Assembly (NCBI GenBank): GCA_029933995.1
Contig: JAOZNB010000032.1
Location: 1 to 12,942 of the forward strand
Direction of reading: 5' to 3'
Length of the DNA stretch: 12,942 nt
Origin: Candidatus Moraniibacteriota bacterium
Lineage (GTDB): Bacteria; Patescibacteriota; Minisyncoccia; Moranbacterales; GCA-2747515
Part shown: positions 6,752 through 11,957 of the stretch, one piece after another
Layout of the letters: each line of letters opens with the position of its first letter
How positions within the stretch are numbered: the stretch's first letter is position 1
Translations under genes and position numbers: made by a program
The notes under the pieces: generated by a model
Databases searched by the model: none
The model's input: only the letters and a program-made list of their open reading frames with translations
Told to the model about the DNA's origin: nothing

Positions 6752-7192
6752 ATGAAAGCAAGAGTTTGGTTTTTTAAAGGTCTTGGAGAAGAGTTGAAAA
6801 TTGAAGAGGGCATTGCTCGTCTCAAGCACATTGGTCAACCAGATAAATTTGTGTTTGAGATTTCTGCTGATATATTTTCTAATTCGTTAACATTGGAAAT
6901 AGGAATTAAGAATAGTGGATGTGAACACAGAGCTATTGGTAATCGTTTTTTTGATAGTGGGTGTATTCAAATGCTTGGTGATAAGGCATTGGAGGTCCTT
7001 CTGCAACCACCAAAAGATTTTGAGTACAACAAGGGATTTGTGCATATTGAAGGTGATACATTAATTTTTTCTAATGGTGCATACGATATTAATACTCCAT
7101 ATCGAAAAGATGTATTGAGATTGGCAGAAGATAGTTTTAAAAAATTACTTGATGTACAAAAAATCAAGTATGTTGTATCTATAGTAGAGTAA
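6752..7192 (+). CDS. Protein of unknown function
   Basis: A 146-residue soluble protein that I do not recognise. It has no signal peptide or membrane segment. The alternation of charged and hydrophobic residues suggests a mixed alpha/beta fold: strands near KARVWFFKGL, KFVFEISADIF and LTLEIGIK in the first half, a helix near DKALEVLL, and a C-terminal helix RKDVLRLAEDSFKKLLDV followed by a strand. Two Cys residues (in NSGCEHR and DSGCIQM) could be structural or metal-binding, but no motif is clear. The ATG at 6752 is chosen because GAGGAGG lies nine bases upstream; a GTG at 6734 overlaps that site and is less likely. It has its own promoter and terminator and shares a promoter module with the gene at 7392, which suggests common control. 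Confidence 0.75.
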   Translation: MKARVWFFKGLGEELKIEEGIARLKHIGQPDKFVFEISADIFSNSLTLEIGIKNSGCEHRAIGNRFFDSGCIQMLGDKALEVLLQPPKDFEYNKGFVHIEGDTLIFSNGAYDINTPYRKDVLRLAEDSFKKLLDVQKIKYVVSIVE

Positions 7193-7200
7193 AATTGCAA

Positions 7201-7233
7201 CCTTCTGAAGAAAATTTCTTCAGAAGGCTTTTT
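7201..7233 (+). terminator. Intrinsic terminator after the 6752 gene
   Basis: CCTTCTGAAGAAA and TTTCTTCAGAAGG (7201-7227) are perfect inverted arms around one base, followed by CTTTTT. The T run overlaps the TTGACA of the next promoter region (7232-7237). Confidence 0.9.
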
Positions 7234-7245
7234 GACAATAGTAGC

Positions 7246-7274
7246 TTGATAAAAATATAAAAAAGTGCTATATT
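7246..7274 (+). promoter_or_regulatory. Promoter of the unknown gene at 7392
   Basis: TTGATA (7246-7251), a 17-base spacer and TATATT (7269-7274) preceded by TGC give an extended -10 promoter. A second possible pair is TTGACA (7232-7237) with TATAAA (7256-7261), 18 bases apart. The predicted start is near 7281. Confidence 0.65.
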
Positions 7275-7316
7275 ATTGTGTTATGTAATATGCGTAACTT
7301 TGTTCTTTTTATATTT

Positions 7317-7380
7317 TTGCGAGTAGTCGCAATTCCGCCTCGGATGAGAGGATTTTTTATAAATGTGTAATTTAGCACAT
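7317..7380 (+). promoter_or_regulatory. Structured leader of the 7392 gene with an attenuator-like hairpin
   Basis: The leader of about 110 bases holds three small stems. TTGCG and CGCAA (7317-7332) enclose AGTAGT. Next, TCCG/CGGA (7334-7344) and CCTC/GAGG (7338-7351) overlap and exclude each other; the second is followed by six T residues (7353-7358), so it looks like a weak terminator with an alternative fold. ATGTG/CACAT (7363-7380) abuts the Shine-Dalgarno sequence at 7381-7387. No known riboswitch class is recognised. Confidence 0.45.
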
Positions 7381-7391
7381 AGGAGAGTATT

Positions 7392-8039
7392 ATGAAAAAT
7401 TTTGCAATTTCAGATGTGTCGGCTGGTAAATTAAATGCCATGGTAAAAACGGTAATGTCTCAGATGGGTATTGATAATGCAGTTGAAGCCGTTCGTCGTA
7501 TTAATTCTGGAGATTGGGTTGTGTCAGAAGCAATAAAACGTTGGCCAATTGATAAAGATGGTATAATCTATATCGATTTGCCAGTCACTACAGGAATAAC
7601 TGGACCACAGTGGTCCAAAATGCTCAACGTATCAGAATGGGCAGATGATTTGCTTAATTCAGATGATTTTTGGGTAACAACTGGCAAAGTATACAAAATT
7701 GCCATTATTCCTGGGAAATTTTTTTTTGACAAGGACCGTAAGACGGTCAATATTCGGAAAGAAATGGATCGTCGTGGTTGGTTGCATGGGAATAAGATCT
7801 CTCCAGAAGTTGCATGTCTACTCAGAAAATATCTGTCAAATCAGGATATTGCTGACTTGGGTTTATATTGGCTTATGACAATGCATGAGCCGATTAAAGA
7901 TTCTGATGGTGTTTCGGGTTTGCTCAGCATGCACCGGCACGATGTCAGCATTCTTGTTACGAACTATGATCATCCTAACTATCAGTGGGATGACGATAAT
8001 GGTTTCGTCTGTGTTGTCTCGCAAGACACTCAGGACTGA
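7392..8039 (+). CDS. Uncharacterised 215-residue soluble protein
   Basis: I cannot assign a function. The protein lacks a signal peptide and membrane segments. Visible segments are an N-terminal helix (SAGKLNAMVKTVMSQMG), RINSGDWVVSEAIKRWPIDKDGIIYIDL (about 41-68), a Trp-rich middle (PQWSKMLNVSEWADDLL), SPEVACLLRKYLSNQDIADLGLYWLMTMHEPIKDSDG (about 138-174) and an aromatic/Asp-rich end (NYDHPNYQWDDDNGFVCVVSQ). From memory the HEPIKDSDG and VVSQ segments resemble unannotated proteins of Patescibacteria, but I could not check this. The gene is richer in GC than its neighbours (28 of 60 bases at 7921-7980, against 9 of 60 at 2281-2340) and prefers CGN arginine codons. It has a good AGGAGAG ribosome site and is the only gene here ending in TGA. 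Confidence 0.75.
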   Translation: MKNFAISDVSAGKLNAMVKTVMSQMGIDNAVEAVRRINSGDWVVSEAIKRWPIDKDGIIYIDLPVTTGITGPQWSKMLNVSEWADDLLNSDDFWVTTGKVYKIAIIPGKFFFDKDRKTVNIRKEMDRRGWLHGNKISPEVACLLRKYLSNQDIADLGLYWLMTMHEPIKDSDGVSGLLSMHRHDVSILVTNYDHPNYQWDDDNGFVCVVSQDTQD

Positions 8040-8084
8040 GTTACTCAGATCTTTTAGATCTTTGAAACTTTGTCCGTAAAAACC

Positions 8085-8124
8085 AATAGGTTATACATGA
8101 ACTTTATGTATAACCTATTTTATT
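8085..8124 (+). terminator. Intrinsic terminator after the 7392 gene
   Basis: AATAGGTTATACAT (8085-8098) and ATGTATAACCTATT (8106-8119) form a perfect 14-pair stem with a seven-base loop, followed by a T-rich tract. Confidence 0.92.
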
Positions 8125-8153
8125 TTGGCAATGATGAAATAAGGTGTTAAACT
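8125..8153 (+). promoter_or_regulatory. Probable ruvA promoter
   Basis: TTGGCA (8125-8130), a 17-base spacer and TAAACT (8148-8153) preceded by TGT give a plausible extended -10 promoter. Transcription would start near 8160, inside the heptamer repeat, leaving a leader of about 28 bases. Confidence 0.5.
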
Positions 8154-8179
8154 AATTACTAATTACTAATTACTAATAT
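8152..8179 (+). repeat. Tandem CTAATTA heptamer repeat before ruvA
   Basis: Three perfect copies of CTAATTA (8152-8158, 8159-8165, 8166-8172) and a fourth ending in one mismatch (CTAATAT, 8173-8179) are followed directly by the last ten bases before the ruvA start. Copy-number change by slippage would alter the spacing between promoter and start codon. The last repeat pair matches the rpsT leader motif. Confidence 0.85.
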
Positions 8180-8188
8180 ACTAGTATA

Positions 8189-8758
8189 ATGATTGGTTTC
8201 TTAAGTGGAAAAATAATAAGTAAAGGTGAAAATAAAATAATAATAGATGTAGGTGGTGTTGGATATGTTGTTTATTTAACGGAGTTGGGGCTTGAACAAT
8301 GTACAGATGGACAAGATGTAAAAATAAGTATTTACACTCATGTAAGAGAGCAAGAGATTACACTGTATGGATTTTTGCAGGTGGAGGAACAAGAGATCTT
8401 TGAATTACTTATAAGTGTGTCAGGTATTGGTCCAAAGGCAGGACTCAAAATCCTTGCAGTTGCAGATGTACGGACAATTATACTTGCAATCGCAAATGAA
8501 GATACTTCAATTTTAACCAAGGTTTCAGGCATTGGTCCAAAGATAGCAAAGAAAGTGGTAAATGAACTCTCTGGTAAGGTGGTAGCACCAGTTGATGCAG
8601 CTGTAGGTGATGCATTGGCTCAGAGTGATGCAATAGATGCACTGCGGTCAATGGGTTACACAGTTGCAGAGGCAAGAGATGCAATTAGCAATGTTCCAAA
8701 AGATATGACAGATGTAGGAGAACTTGTGAAGTTTGCACTTAAAAATTTAGGAAAGTAA
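8189..8758 (+). CDS. ruvA: Holliday junction DNA helicase subunit RuvA
   Basis: RuvA binds four-way junctions and loads the RuvB motor for branch migration. The 189 residues show all three domains: the OB-fold (1-63) starting MIGFLSGKI with VGGVGYVVYL (21-30) and the ITLYGFL strand; the tandem helix-hairpin-helix domain with VSGIGPK (77-83) and VSGIGPK (112-118); and the RuvB-binding C-terminal domain (about 145-189, DAIDALRSMGYTVAEARDAI). It is slightly short, mainly in the acidic linker before domain III. No Shine-Dalgarno sequence precedes the ATG; the leader is the CTAATTA repeat followed by ATACTAGTATA. Four bases separate it from rsmI, so the two form an operon. ruvB and ruvC are not in this window. 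Confidence 0.95.
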   Translation: MIGFLSGKIISKGENKIIIDVGGVGYVVYLTELGLEQCTDGQDVKISIYTHVREQEITLYGFLQVEEQEIFELLISVSGIGPKAGLKILAVADVRTIILAIANEDTSILTKVSGIGPKIAKKVVNELSGKVVAPVDAAVGDALAQSDAIDALRSMGYTVAEARDAISNVPKDMTDVGELVKFALKNLGK

Positions 8759-8762
8759 TTTT

Positions 8763-9443
8763 ATGGATAATGAAAAAGGAACGTTATATGTAGTAGCGAC
8801 ACCTATTGGAAATTTGAGTGATATGACATTTCGTGGGGTTGATATTTTAAATGATGTTGATTTAATTGCATGTGAAGATACGCGCGTGACACGTAAATTA
8901 TTGGACCATTATGATATTGGGACAAAGACAATAATCTATCATCAACATACAAGAGATAATAAAGCAGGTGAAATTATTAATGAAATAAGGGATGGTAAAA
9001 AAATAGCAGTTGTAACAGATGCGGGAACTCCTGGTGTGAGTGATCCAGGTAATAAACTGGTGGCACTTGCAGTTGAGAATGATATTAAAGTTGAGCCAAT
9101 CCCAGGTGTGTCAGCCATAAATGCAATTGTGTCTGTGGCAGGTATAGATATGCAAAAGTTTACATTTTTGGCTTATCCACCGCATAAAAAAGGCAGACAA
9201 ACATTTTTTACAAAAGTTTCAGAAAGTGATGTGCCTGTGATTTATTATGATAGCGTACATCGTGTTCTCAAAAATTTAAAATTATTACAAGAGTTGATGC
9301 CAGAGGCACAGATTATTTTAGGAAGGGAACTTACAAAAATGTATGAAGAAATTGTAAGAGGTGGTGTTGGCGATATTATAGAATATTTTGAAAATAATTC
9401 TGATAAAATTAAGGGTGAATTTGTTGTAGTTGTTTATAGATAA
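8763..9443 (+). CDS. rsmI: 16S rRNA 2'-O-ribose C1402 methyltransferase
   Basis: RsmI transfers a methyl group from S-adenosylmethionine to the ribose of C1402 in the 16S decoding centre. The tetrapyrrole-methylase-type fold is clear: GTLYVVATPIGNLSDMTFR (6-24), IACEDTRVTRKLL (35-47), TDAGTPGVSDPG (about 85-96), EPIPGVSAINA, FTFLAYPPHKKGR (about 134-146), ILGRELTKMYEEIVRG (about 186-201) and the end KGEFVVVV. The 226 residues end after the catalytic fold; the usual length, about 280, includes a C-terminal domain missing here. Because the conserved last strand is present and the stop is followed by non-coding repeats, this looks like a naturally short form and not a recent truncation. AGGA (8749-8752) is a weak ribosome site; coupling to ruvA is likely. 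Confidence 0.92.
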   Translation: MDNEKGTLYVVATPIGNLSDMTFRGVDILNDVDLIACEDTRVTRKLLDHYDIGTKTIIYHQHTRDNKAGEIINEIRDGKKIAVVTDAGTPGVSDPGNKLVALAVENDIKVEPIPGVSAINAIVSVAGIDMQKFTFLAYPPHKKGRQTFFTKVSESDVPVIYYDSVHRVLKNLKLLQELMPEAQIILGRELTKMYEEIVRGGVGDIIEYFENNSDKIKGEFVVVVYR

Positions 9444-9447
9444 GATT

Positions 9448-9589
9448 TGTCATTTCTGCGGAGGCAGGAATCTAGGAAATTATAACAAATTTTACAAAAT
9501 AAGATATTTGTTTAGATTTATATAAATCCTTATTAAGTTTAAAATATTTTGCAATAGCTCTGAATTTCCATCTTCATGGGAATGACAAT
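9448..9589. repeat. Paired inverted TGTCATT repeats with a central palindrome
   Basis: The left unit (9448-9473) reads TGTCATTTCTGCGGAGGCAG then GAATCTAG, itself a small hairpin. The right unit (9560-9589), on the minus strand, starts TGTCATTCCCATGAAGATGG and ends AATTCAGA. The perfect 14-bp palindrome GATTTATATAAATC (9515-9528) lies near the midpoint. The plan matches the nested part of the element at 11624-11784. The core resembles the widespread ATTCC-N-GGAAT intergenic palindromes (for example dRS3 of Neisseria), a comparison from memory. Confidence 0.65.
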
Positions 9590-9592
9590 ATA

Positions 9593-9623
9593 AAAAACCT
9601 CTCATATACTATGAGAGGTTTTT
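9593..9623. terminator. Bidirectional terminator between rsmI and the DUF883-like gene
   Basis: AAAAACCTCTCAT (9593-9605) and ATGAGAGGTTTTT (9611-9623) form a perfect 13-pair stem with loop ATACT. T runs follow the stem on both strands, so it can serve the ruvA-rsmI operon and the converging minus-strand operon. Confidence 0.9.
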
Positions 9624-9643
9624 ATTTTTGTTGAATGATGTTG

Positions 9644-9979
9644 TTATCGTCGTCTTGTGATAAGAAGTGCTATAATTGCACCAACCAATGCTCCAACTCC
9701 AGCAGCAATTCCTATTGATTTTTCAGGATTGTCTTGTACGTAAACTTTTGCATTTTCACGTGTTTCCATGGCCTTTGCTTTTGCAGCATCAGCGCTAGCA
9801 GCAACTCTTTTCTTCGCTGTGTCATATCCAACTACAGCAGCGTCCTTTGCATCAGAATATTTTGCAGTAGCATTTTCTTTTGCACCTGTATATGCATCAG
9901 TACCTTTTACCAATAATTCATCAGCTTTCCCTGCAGCATTTGCAGTTGCTTTTGTAATAGGTCCTTTCTTTGTTGCCAT
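9644..9979 (-). CDS. DUF883 (ElaB/YqjD)-like membrane-anchored protein
   Basis: A 111-residue Ala/Lys-rich protein with a long helical region (about 10-80) containing repeated 11-residue-like patterns of the type AKxxAxxAY, followed by VQDNPEKSIGIAAGVGALVG and a C-terminal membrane helix (about 88-107) ending in RRR. The Pro-x-x-Ser followed by the glycine-zipper helix and Arg tail are typical of DUF883 proteins such as ElaB and YqjD of E. coli, which are tail-anchored inner-membrane proteins; YqjD binds ribosomes in stationary phase. The role here is unknown. The long helical part also resembles LEA-like stress proteins. No Shine-Dalgarno sequence precedes the ATG; the leader is TTAA/TAAT-rich. 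It lies 38 bases after the holin-like gene and probably shares its transcript. Confidence 0.75.
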   Translation of the reverse strand: MATKKGPITKATANAAGKADELLVKGTDAYTGAKENATAKYSDAKDAAVVGYDTAKKRVAASADAAKAKAMETRENAKVYVQDNPEKSIGIAAGVGALVGAIIALLITRRR

Positions 9980-10017
9980 AAATTATATTATTATTAATAA
10001 TTAATTAAAAAAATGAG

Positions 10018-10395
10018 CTAAATATTTTTATTTTTGTGTAACAATCCAGTAATGAGTGCAATGATAAAAACAATCAATCCAACAATTAAGAAGCCAAACC
10101 ATATACCAAGTCCACTAACTTCTCCCAGCCATAATGACAGCCCAGTAATTGTAAATACAAATCCAATAAGTCCAAGTAAAATAATTGCGAACAGGACAAC
10201 AGCATTTTGGACAATCTGATTTACTGTTTCTTTAGCTTGCTCCAGAGTTTCATTAACTGTGTTTTGAATACGTTCCACAATATTTTGTTGTGCAATTTGC
10301 AAAAAAGAACTTACAATTTCTGAAAGAGTGTTCATGAATGTTGGCTCAATTGATTCTTGCTCTATTTCAGGTACTTCTTGAGTTGCATTTACCAT
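10018..10395 (-). CDS. Holin-like two-helix membrane protein
   Basis: A 125-residue protein: an acidic N-terminus, an amphipathic helix (about 18-63, FMNTLSEIVSSFLQIAQQ to VNQIVQNA) and two hydrophobic helices (about 66-88 and 94-117) joined by the short turn GEVSGLG, with a basic Asn/Lys tail. The arrangement resembles the phage-holin-like/Actinobacterial Holin-X group (Phage_holin_3_6), whose cellular members are not lytic as far as is known. No lysin or other phage gene lies nearby, so a cellular envelope role is more likely. The ATG at 10395 is chosen because a promoter lies just upstream; longer in-frame starts would cross that promoter and the terminator of the next gene. Pairing with a DUF883-like protein suggests both act in membrane organisation or stress. 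Confidence 0.68.
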   Translation of the reverse strand: MVNATQEVPEIEQESIEPTFMNTLSEIVSSFLQIAQQNIVERIQNTVNETLEQAKETVNQIVQNAVVLFAIILLGLIGFVFTITGLSLWLGEVSGLGIWFGFLIVGLIVFIIALITGLLHKNKNI

Positions 10396-10421
10396 AACTT
10401 TTTTGTTATTTTTACAATTAC

Positions 10422-10450
10422 AGTGTATCACGGTAAAATAATTAATGCAA
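10422..10450 (-). promoter_or_regulatory. Promoter of the holin-like/DUF883 operon
   Basis: On the minus strand TTGCAT (10450-10445), a 17-base spacer and TACACT (10427-10422) preceded by TGA form an extended -10 promoter. The predicted leader is about 20 bases, A-rich and without a Shine-Dalgarno sequence. Confidence 0.6.
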
Positions 10451-10492
10451 AAAATAAAAACCGGCATATTCACAATTATGTGAATATGCCGG
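10451..10492 (-). terminator. Strong terminator after the 10499-10960 gene
   Basis: CCGGCATATTCAC and GTGAATATGCCGG (10461-10492) form a perfect 13-pair stem with a six-base loop, and a T-rich tract follows on the minus strand. It begins seven bases after the stop codon. Confidence 0.93.
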
Positions 10493-10498
10493 ATAGCA

Positions 10499-10960
10499 CT
10501 ATGCATGATAACAGTGTGCTTGAGATTGATAGACAATCGGATGAATTTTCGACATACTATCAAATGGAGGTTTTCTGACACCATTCTTTAAGCTTAAAAA
10601 AGCCTTAAAGTGGATTAGTCCCTTTCTCTCGATTGCGCGCATAACTTTTGTGTATAATTCTGCATTACTGTCATAATCAAGTGCCAACAGACACAAGTTT
10701 ATGTTAAATGATGTAACGCGAAGCATAGTAAACATGGACTTTGTGCTTATAATCTTCGCACATATAATTGCAGTAAGAGTCTCCTCAATACAGCCAAGTT
10801 CATCAACAATTTTCCATGCATCGTCTTCTGTCAAATGAAAATTTGCAGAAATAAGCTCATTATATAGAGCTAATCCGCAATCTTTTTCATTAACACTTTT
10901 AAATGTGGTTACATCAGCACAAATCTTTTGAATTTGTTGTGATTTTTCTGCAGTTTTCAT
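10499..10960 (-). CDS. Unknown helical protein, second gene of a two-gene operon
   Basis: A 153-residue soluble protein without signal peptide or membrane segments. I do not recognise it. It appears all-helical: LALYNELISANFHLTEDDAWKIVDELGCIEETLTAIICAKII (about 29-70) and LYTKVMRAIERKGLIHFKAFLSL (about 101-123). The pattern of short helices with AxLxxL spacing could be a helical-repeat fold. It has five or more Cys/His residues, ending QAHCYHA, without a clear metal motif. AAAGGAG lies seven bases before the ATG. The upstream gene ends 21 bases away, so both share the promoter at 11531-11559. Parts of the two proteins can be aligned by eye (F-x-x-x-LC-x-x-A-x-x-x-x-N-x-E), so they may be distant duplicates, but this is weak. 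Confidence 0.7.
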   Translation of the reverse strand: MKTAEKSQQIQKICADVTTFKSVNEKDCGLALYNELISANFHLTEDDAWKIVDELGCIEETLTAIICAKIISTKSMFTMLRVTSFNINLCLLALDYDSNAELYTKVMRAIERKGLIHFKAFLSLKNGVRKPPFDSMSKIHPIVYQSQAHCYHA

Positions 10961-10981
10961 AAGAGCTCCTTTGTAAGGTTT

Positions 10982-11473
10982 TTATGCGTGAGCAGTCTGT
11001 GACATCATTAAAATGGGCTTTAAAATTTGGCACATCTTTGGATGATTATCCGTATGATTCTGTAGACATGCCGCACCATCTTGTGAAAGATGTCGAGCAA
11101 ATCGTTGTGTTAGCAACATTGCTCGATGAGTATTTGAATCGTAAGCCTTTGTGAGTAATGTGAATATAAATTCATTATTGTCACAGTTAGCATTTCCGGC
11201 ACTGATACATAACATTTCATCGAAATTCTCTTCTTCGAGAATTGTGAGAGCATATTCTGTGCTTGTTGCGTGTGTATCAAGTACTACACCAATCAAGCCT
11301 TTATCCCGTTGAGAATCATTTAAAAACTTTTCCATATCAATATCAGTAAATTTTGTTGACATTAACATTAAATGATCACGAGCAGTATCTAAGTGATTTT
11401 CTCCGGACATGCGTGCTGATTGTACAACTGTTTGCAACATTTCTAAAGGGCTTAATTTCGGTATAGATAACAT
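10982..11473 (-). CDS. Unknown helical protein, first gene of a two-gene operon
   Basis: A 163-residue soluble protein that I do not recognise. It is predicted to be mainly helical (SPLEMLQTVVQSARMSG, HLDTARDHLMLMSTKF, MEKFLNDSQRDKGLIGVVLD, ATSTEYALTILEEENFDEMLCI, NNEFIFTLLTKAYDSNTHRAMLLTQRFARHL). Helix-turn repeats of about 35 residues are possible. It is rich in Met and His, with no known catalytic motif. A strong AAAGGAG ribosome site lies seven bases before the ATG, and a consensus promoter (TTGACA-17-TATAGT) lies upstream. The inverted-repeat element at 11568-11829 begins just behind that promoter. Together with the gene at 10499 it forms a compact operon between two strong signals. Confidence 0.72.
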   Translation of the reverse strand: MLSIPKLSPLEMLQTVVQSARMSGENHLDTARDHLMLMSTKFTDIDMEKFLNDSQRDKGLIGVVLDTHATSTEYALTILEEENFDEMLCISAGNANCDNNEFIFTLLTKAYDSNTHRAMLLTQRFARHLSQDGAACLQNHTDNHPKMCQILKPILMMSQTAHA

Positions 11474-11530
11474 GGAAATCTCCTTTTTTAAGATACATCA
11501 GTAAATATGTCGCCAAATTGCGAACCTATC

Positions 11531-11559
11531 ACTATAACAGAAAAAAACTGTTTTGTCAA
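11531..11559 (-). promoter_or_regulatory. Consensus promoter of the 11473-10499 operon, with an inverted repeat in the spacer
   Basis: On the minus strand TTGACA (11559-11554), a 17-base spacer and TATAGT (11536-11531) form the best sigma70 match in the window. The spacer carries AACAG-N7-CTGTT, an inverted repeat that could be an operator. It is not the E. coli LexA box (CTGT-N8-ACAG has the opposite order). The -35 box lies nine bases from the end of the mobile-like element. Confidence 0.75.
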
Positions 11560-11567
11560 GTCTAAAA

Positions 11568-11829
11568 ACCGCGAAGTGAAAAACCCCCAAAACAAAGTAA
11601 ACAAAACAAAAAGCTTTACTATTTGTCATTCCAGAAATGTATATTTTTCCAAGAACGAAGTGATTGGTTAAAAATATCATTGTCAGGAATCTAGATGTTT
11701 ATTGATATAATCTGGATTCCTGATAAATTTATTTGTACATCATCGCTAAACGCTCTGATACAAATAATATTTTCTGGAATGACAAAAACGTAATTATGAA
11801 AGGTTTTTGGAGGTTTTTCACTTCGCGGT
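11568..11829. mobile_element. MITE-like 262-bp element with 25-bp terminal inverted repeats
   Basis: The left end (11568-11592), ACCGCGAAGTGAAAAACC followed by CCCAAAA, recurs inverted at the right end (11805-11829) with one mismatch. No reading frame inside looks real, so any mobility would need a transposase supplied elsewhere. Both flanks carry AAAA, a possible but trivial target duplication. A second copy of the left end starts at 12888. Inside is a second, nested inverted structure (11624-11784). It fills most of the 484-base gap between divergent genes and abuts the promoter of the 11473 gene. Confidence 0.75.
11624..11784. repeat. Nested long palindrome with TGTCATTCC ends
   Basis: TGTCATTCCAGAAA (11624-11637) is repeated inverted and without mismatch at 11771-11784. 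Near the centre TCAGGAATCTAGA (11683-11695) is repeated inverted at 11711-11723 with one mismatch. Each arm of about 72 bases contains its own weaker hairpin (ATATTTTTCCA with TGGTTAAAAATAT on the left; TTATTTGTA with TGTACAAATAA on the right). A single strand could fold into a branched structure. Confidence 0.7.
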
Positions 11830-11957
11830 AAAAAGTGGTATAAATTATGAAACACGTGATTACCATTGACTTTATTAGTATTTTAATATACAGTTTTGAC
11901 ATATATCGTTATTTGACAACAAAATTTCAAATTCAAACTAAACAGGGGAGACTGATT

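Noticed and set aside
8152..8179. CRISPR-like array
   Set aside because: The repeats are contiguous 7-base units without spacers; no cas gene is present.
10018..10395. Prophage holin/lysis cassette
   Set aside because: No endolysin, structural or integrase gene lies nearby and the partner is a DUF883-like cellular protein.
10396..10584. Upstream extension of the holin-like protein
   Set aside because: The extra codons run through the operon's promoter and the strong terminator of the gene at 10499, so they are non-coding.
11531..11559. LexA (SOS) box in the promoter spacer
   Set aside because: The arms are ACAG-N7-CTGT, the reverse order of the CTGT-N8-ACAG box, and GAAC-N4-GTTC is absent.
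11498..11680. 60-codon minus-strand frame overlapping the left end of the MITE-like element
   Set aside because: It crosses the promoter of the 11473 operon and the terminal repeat, is hydrophobic only through T-rich composition, and has no ribosome site.
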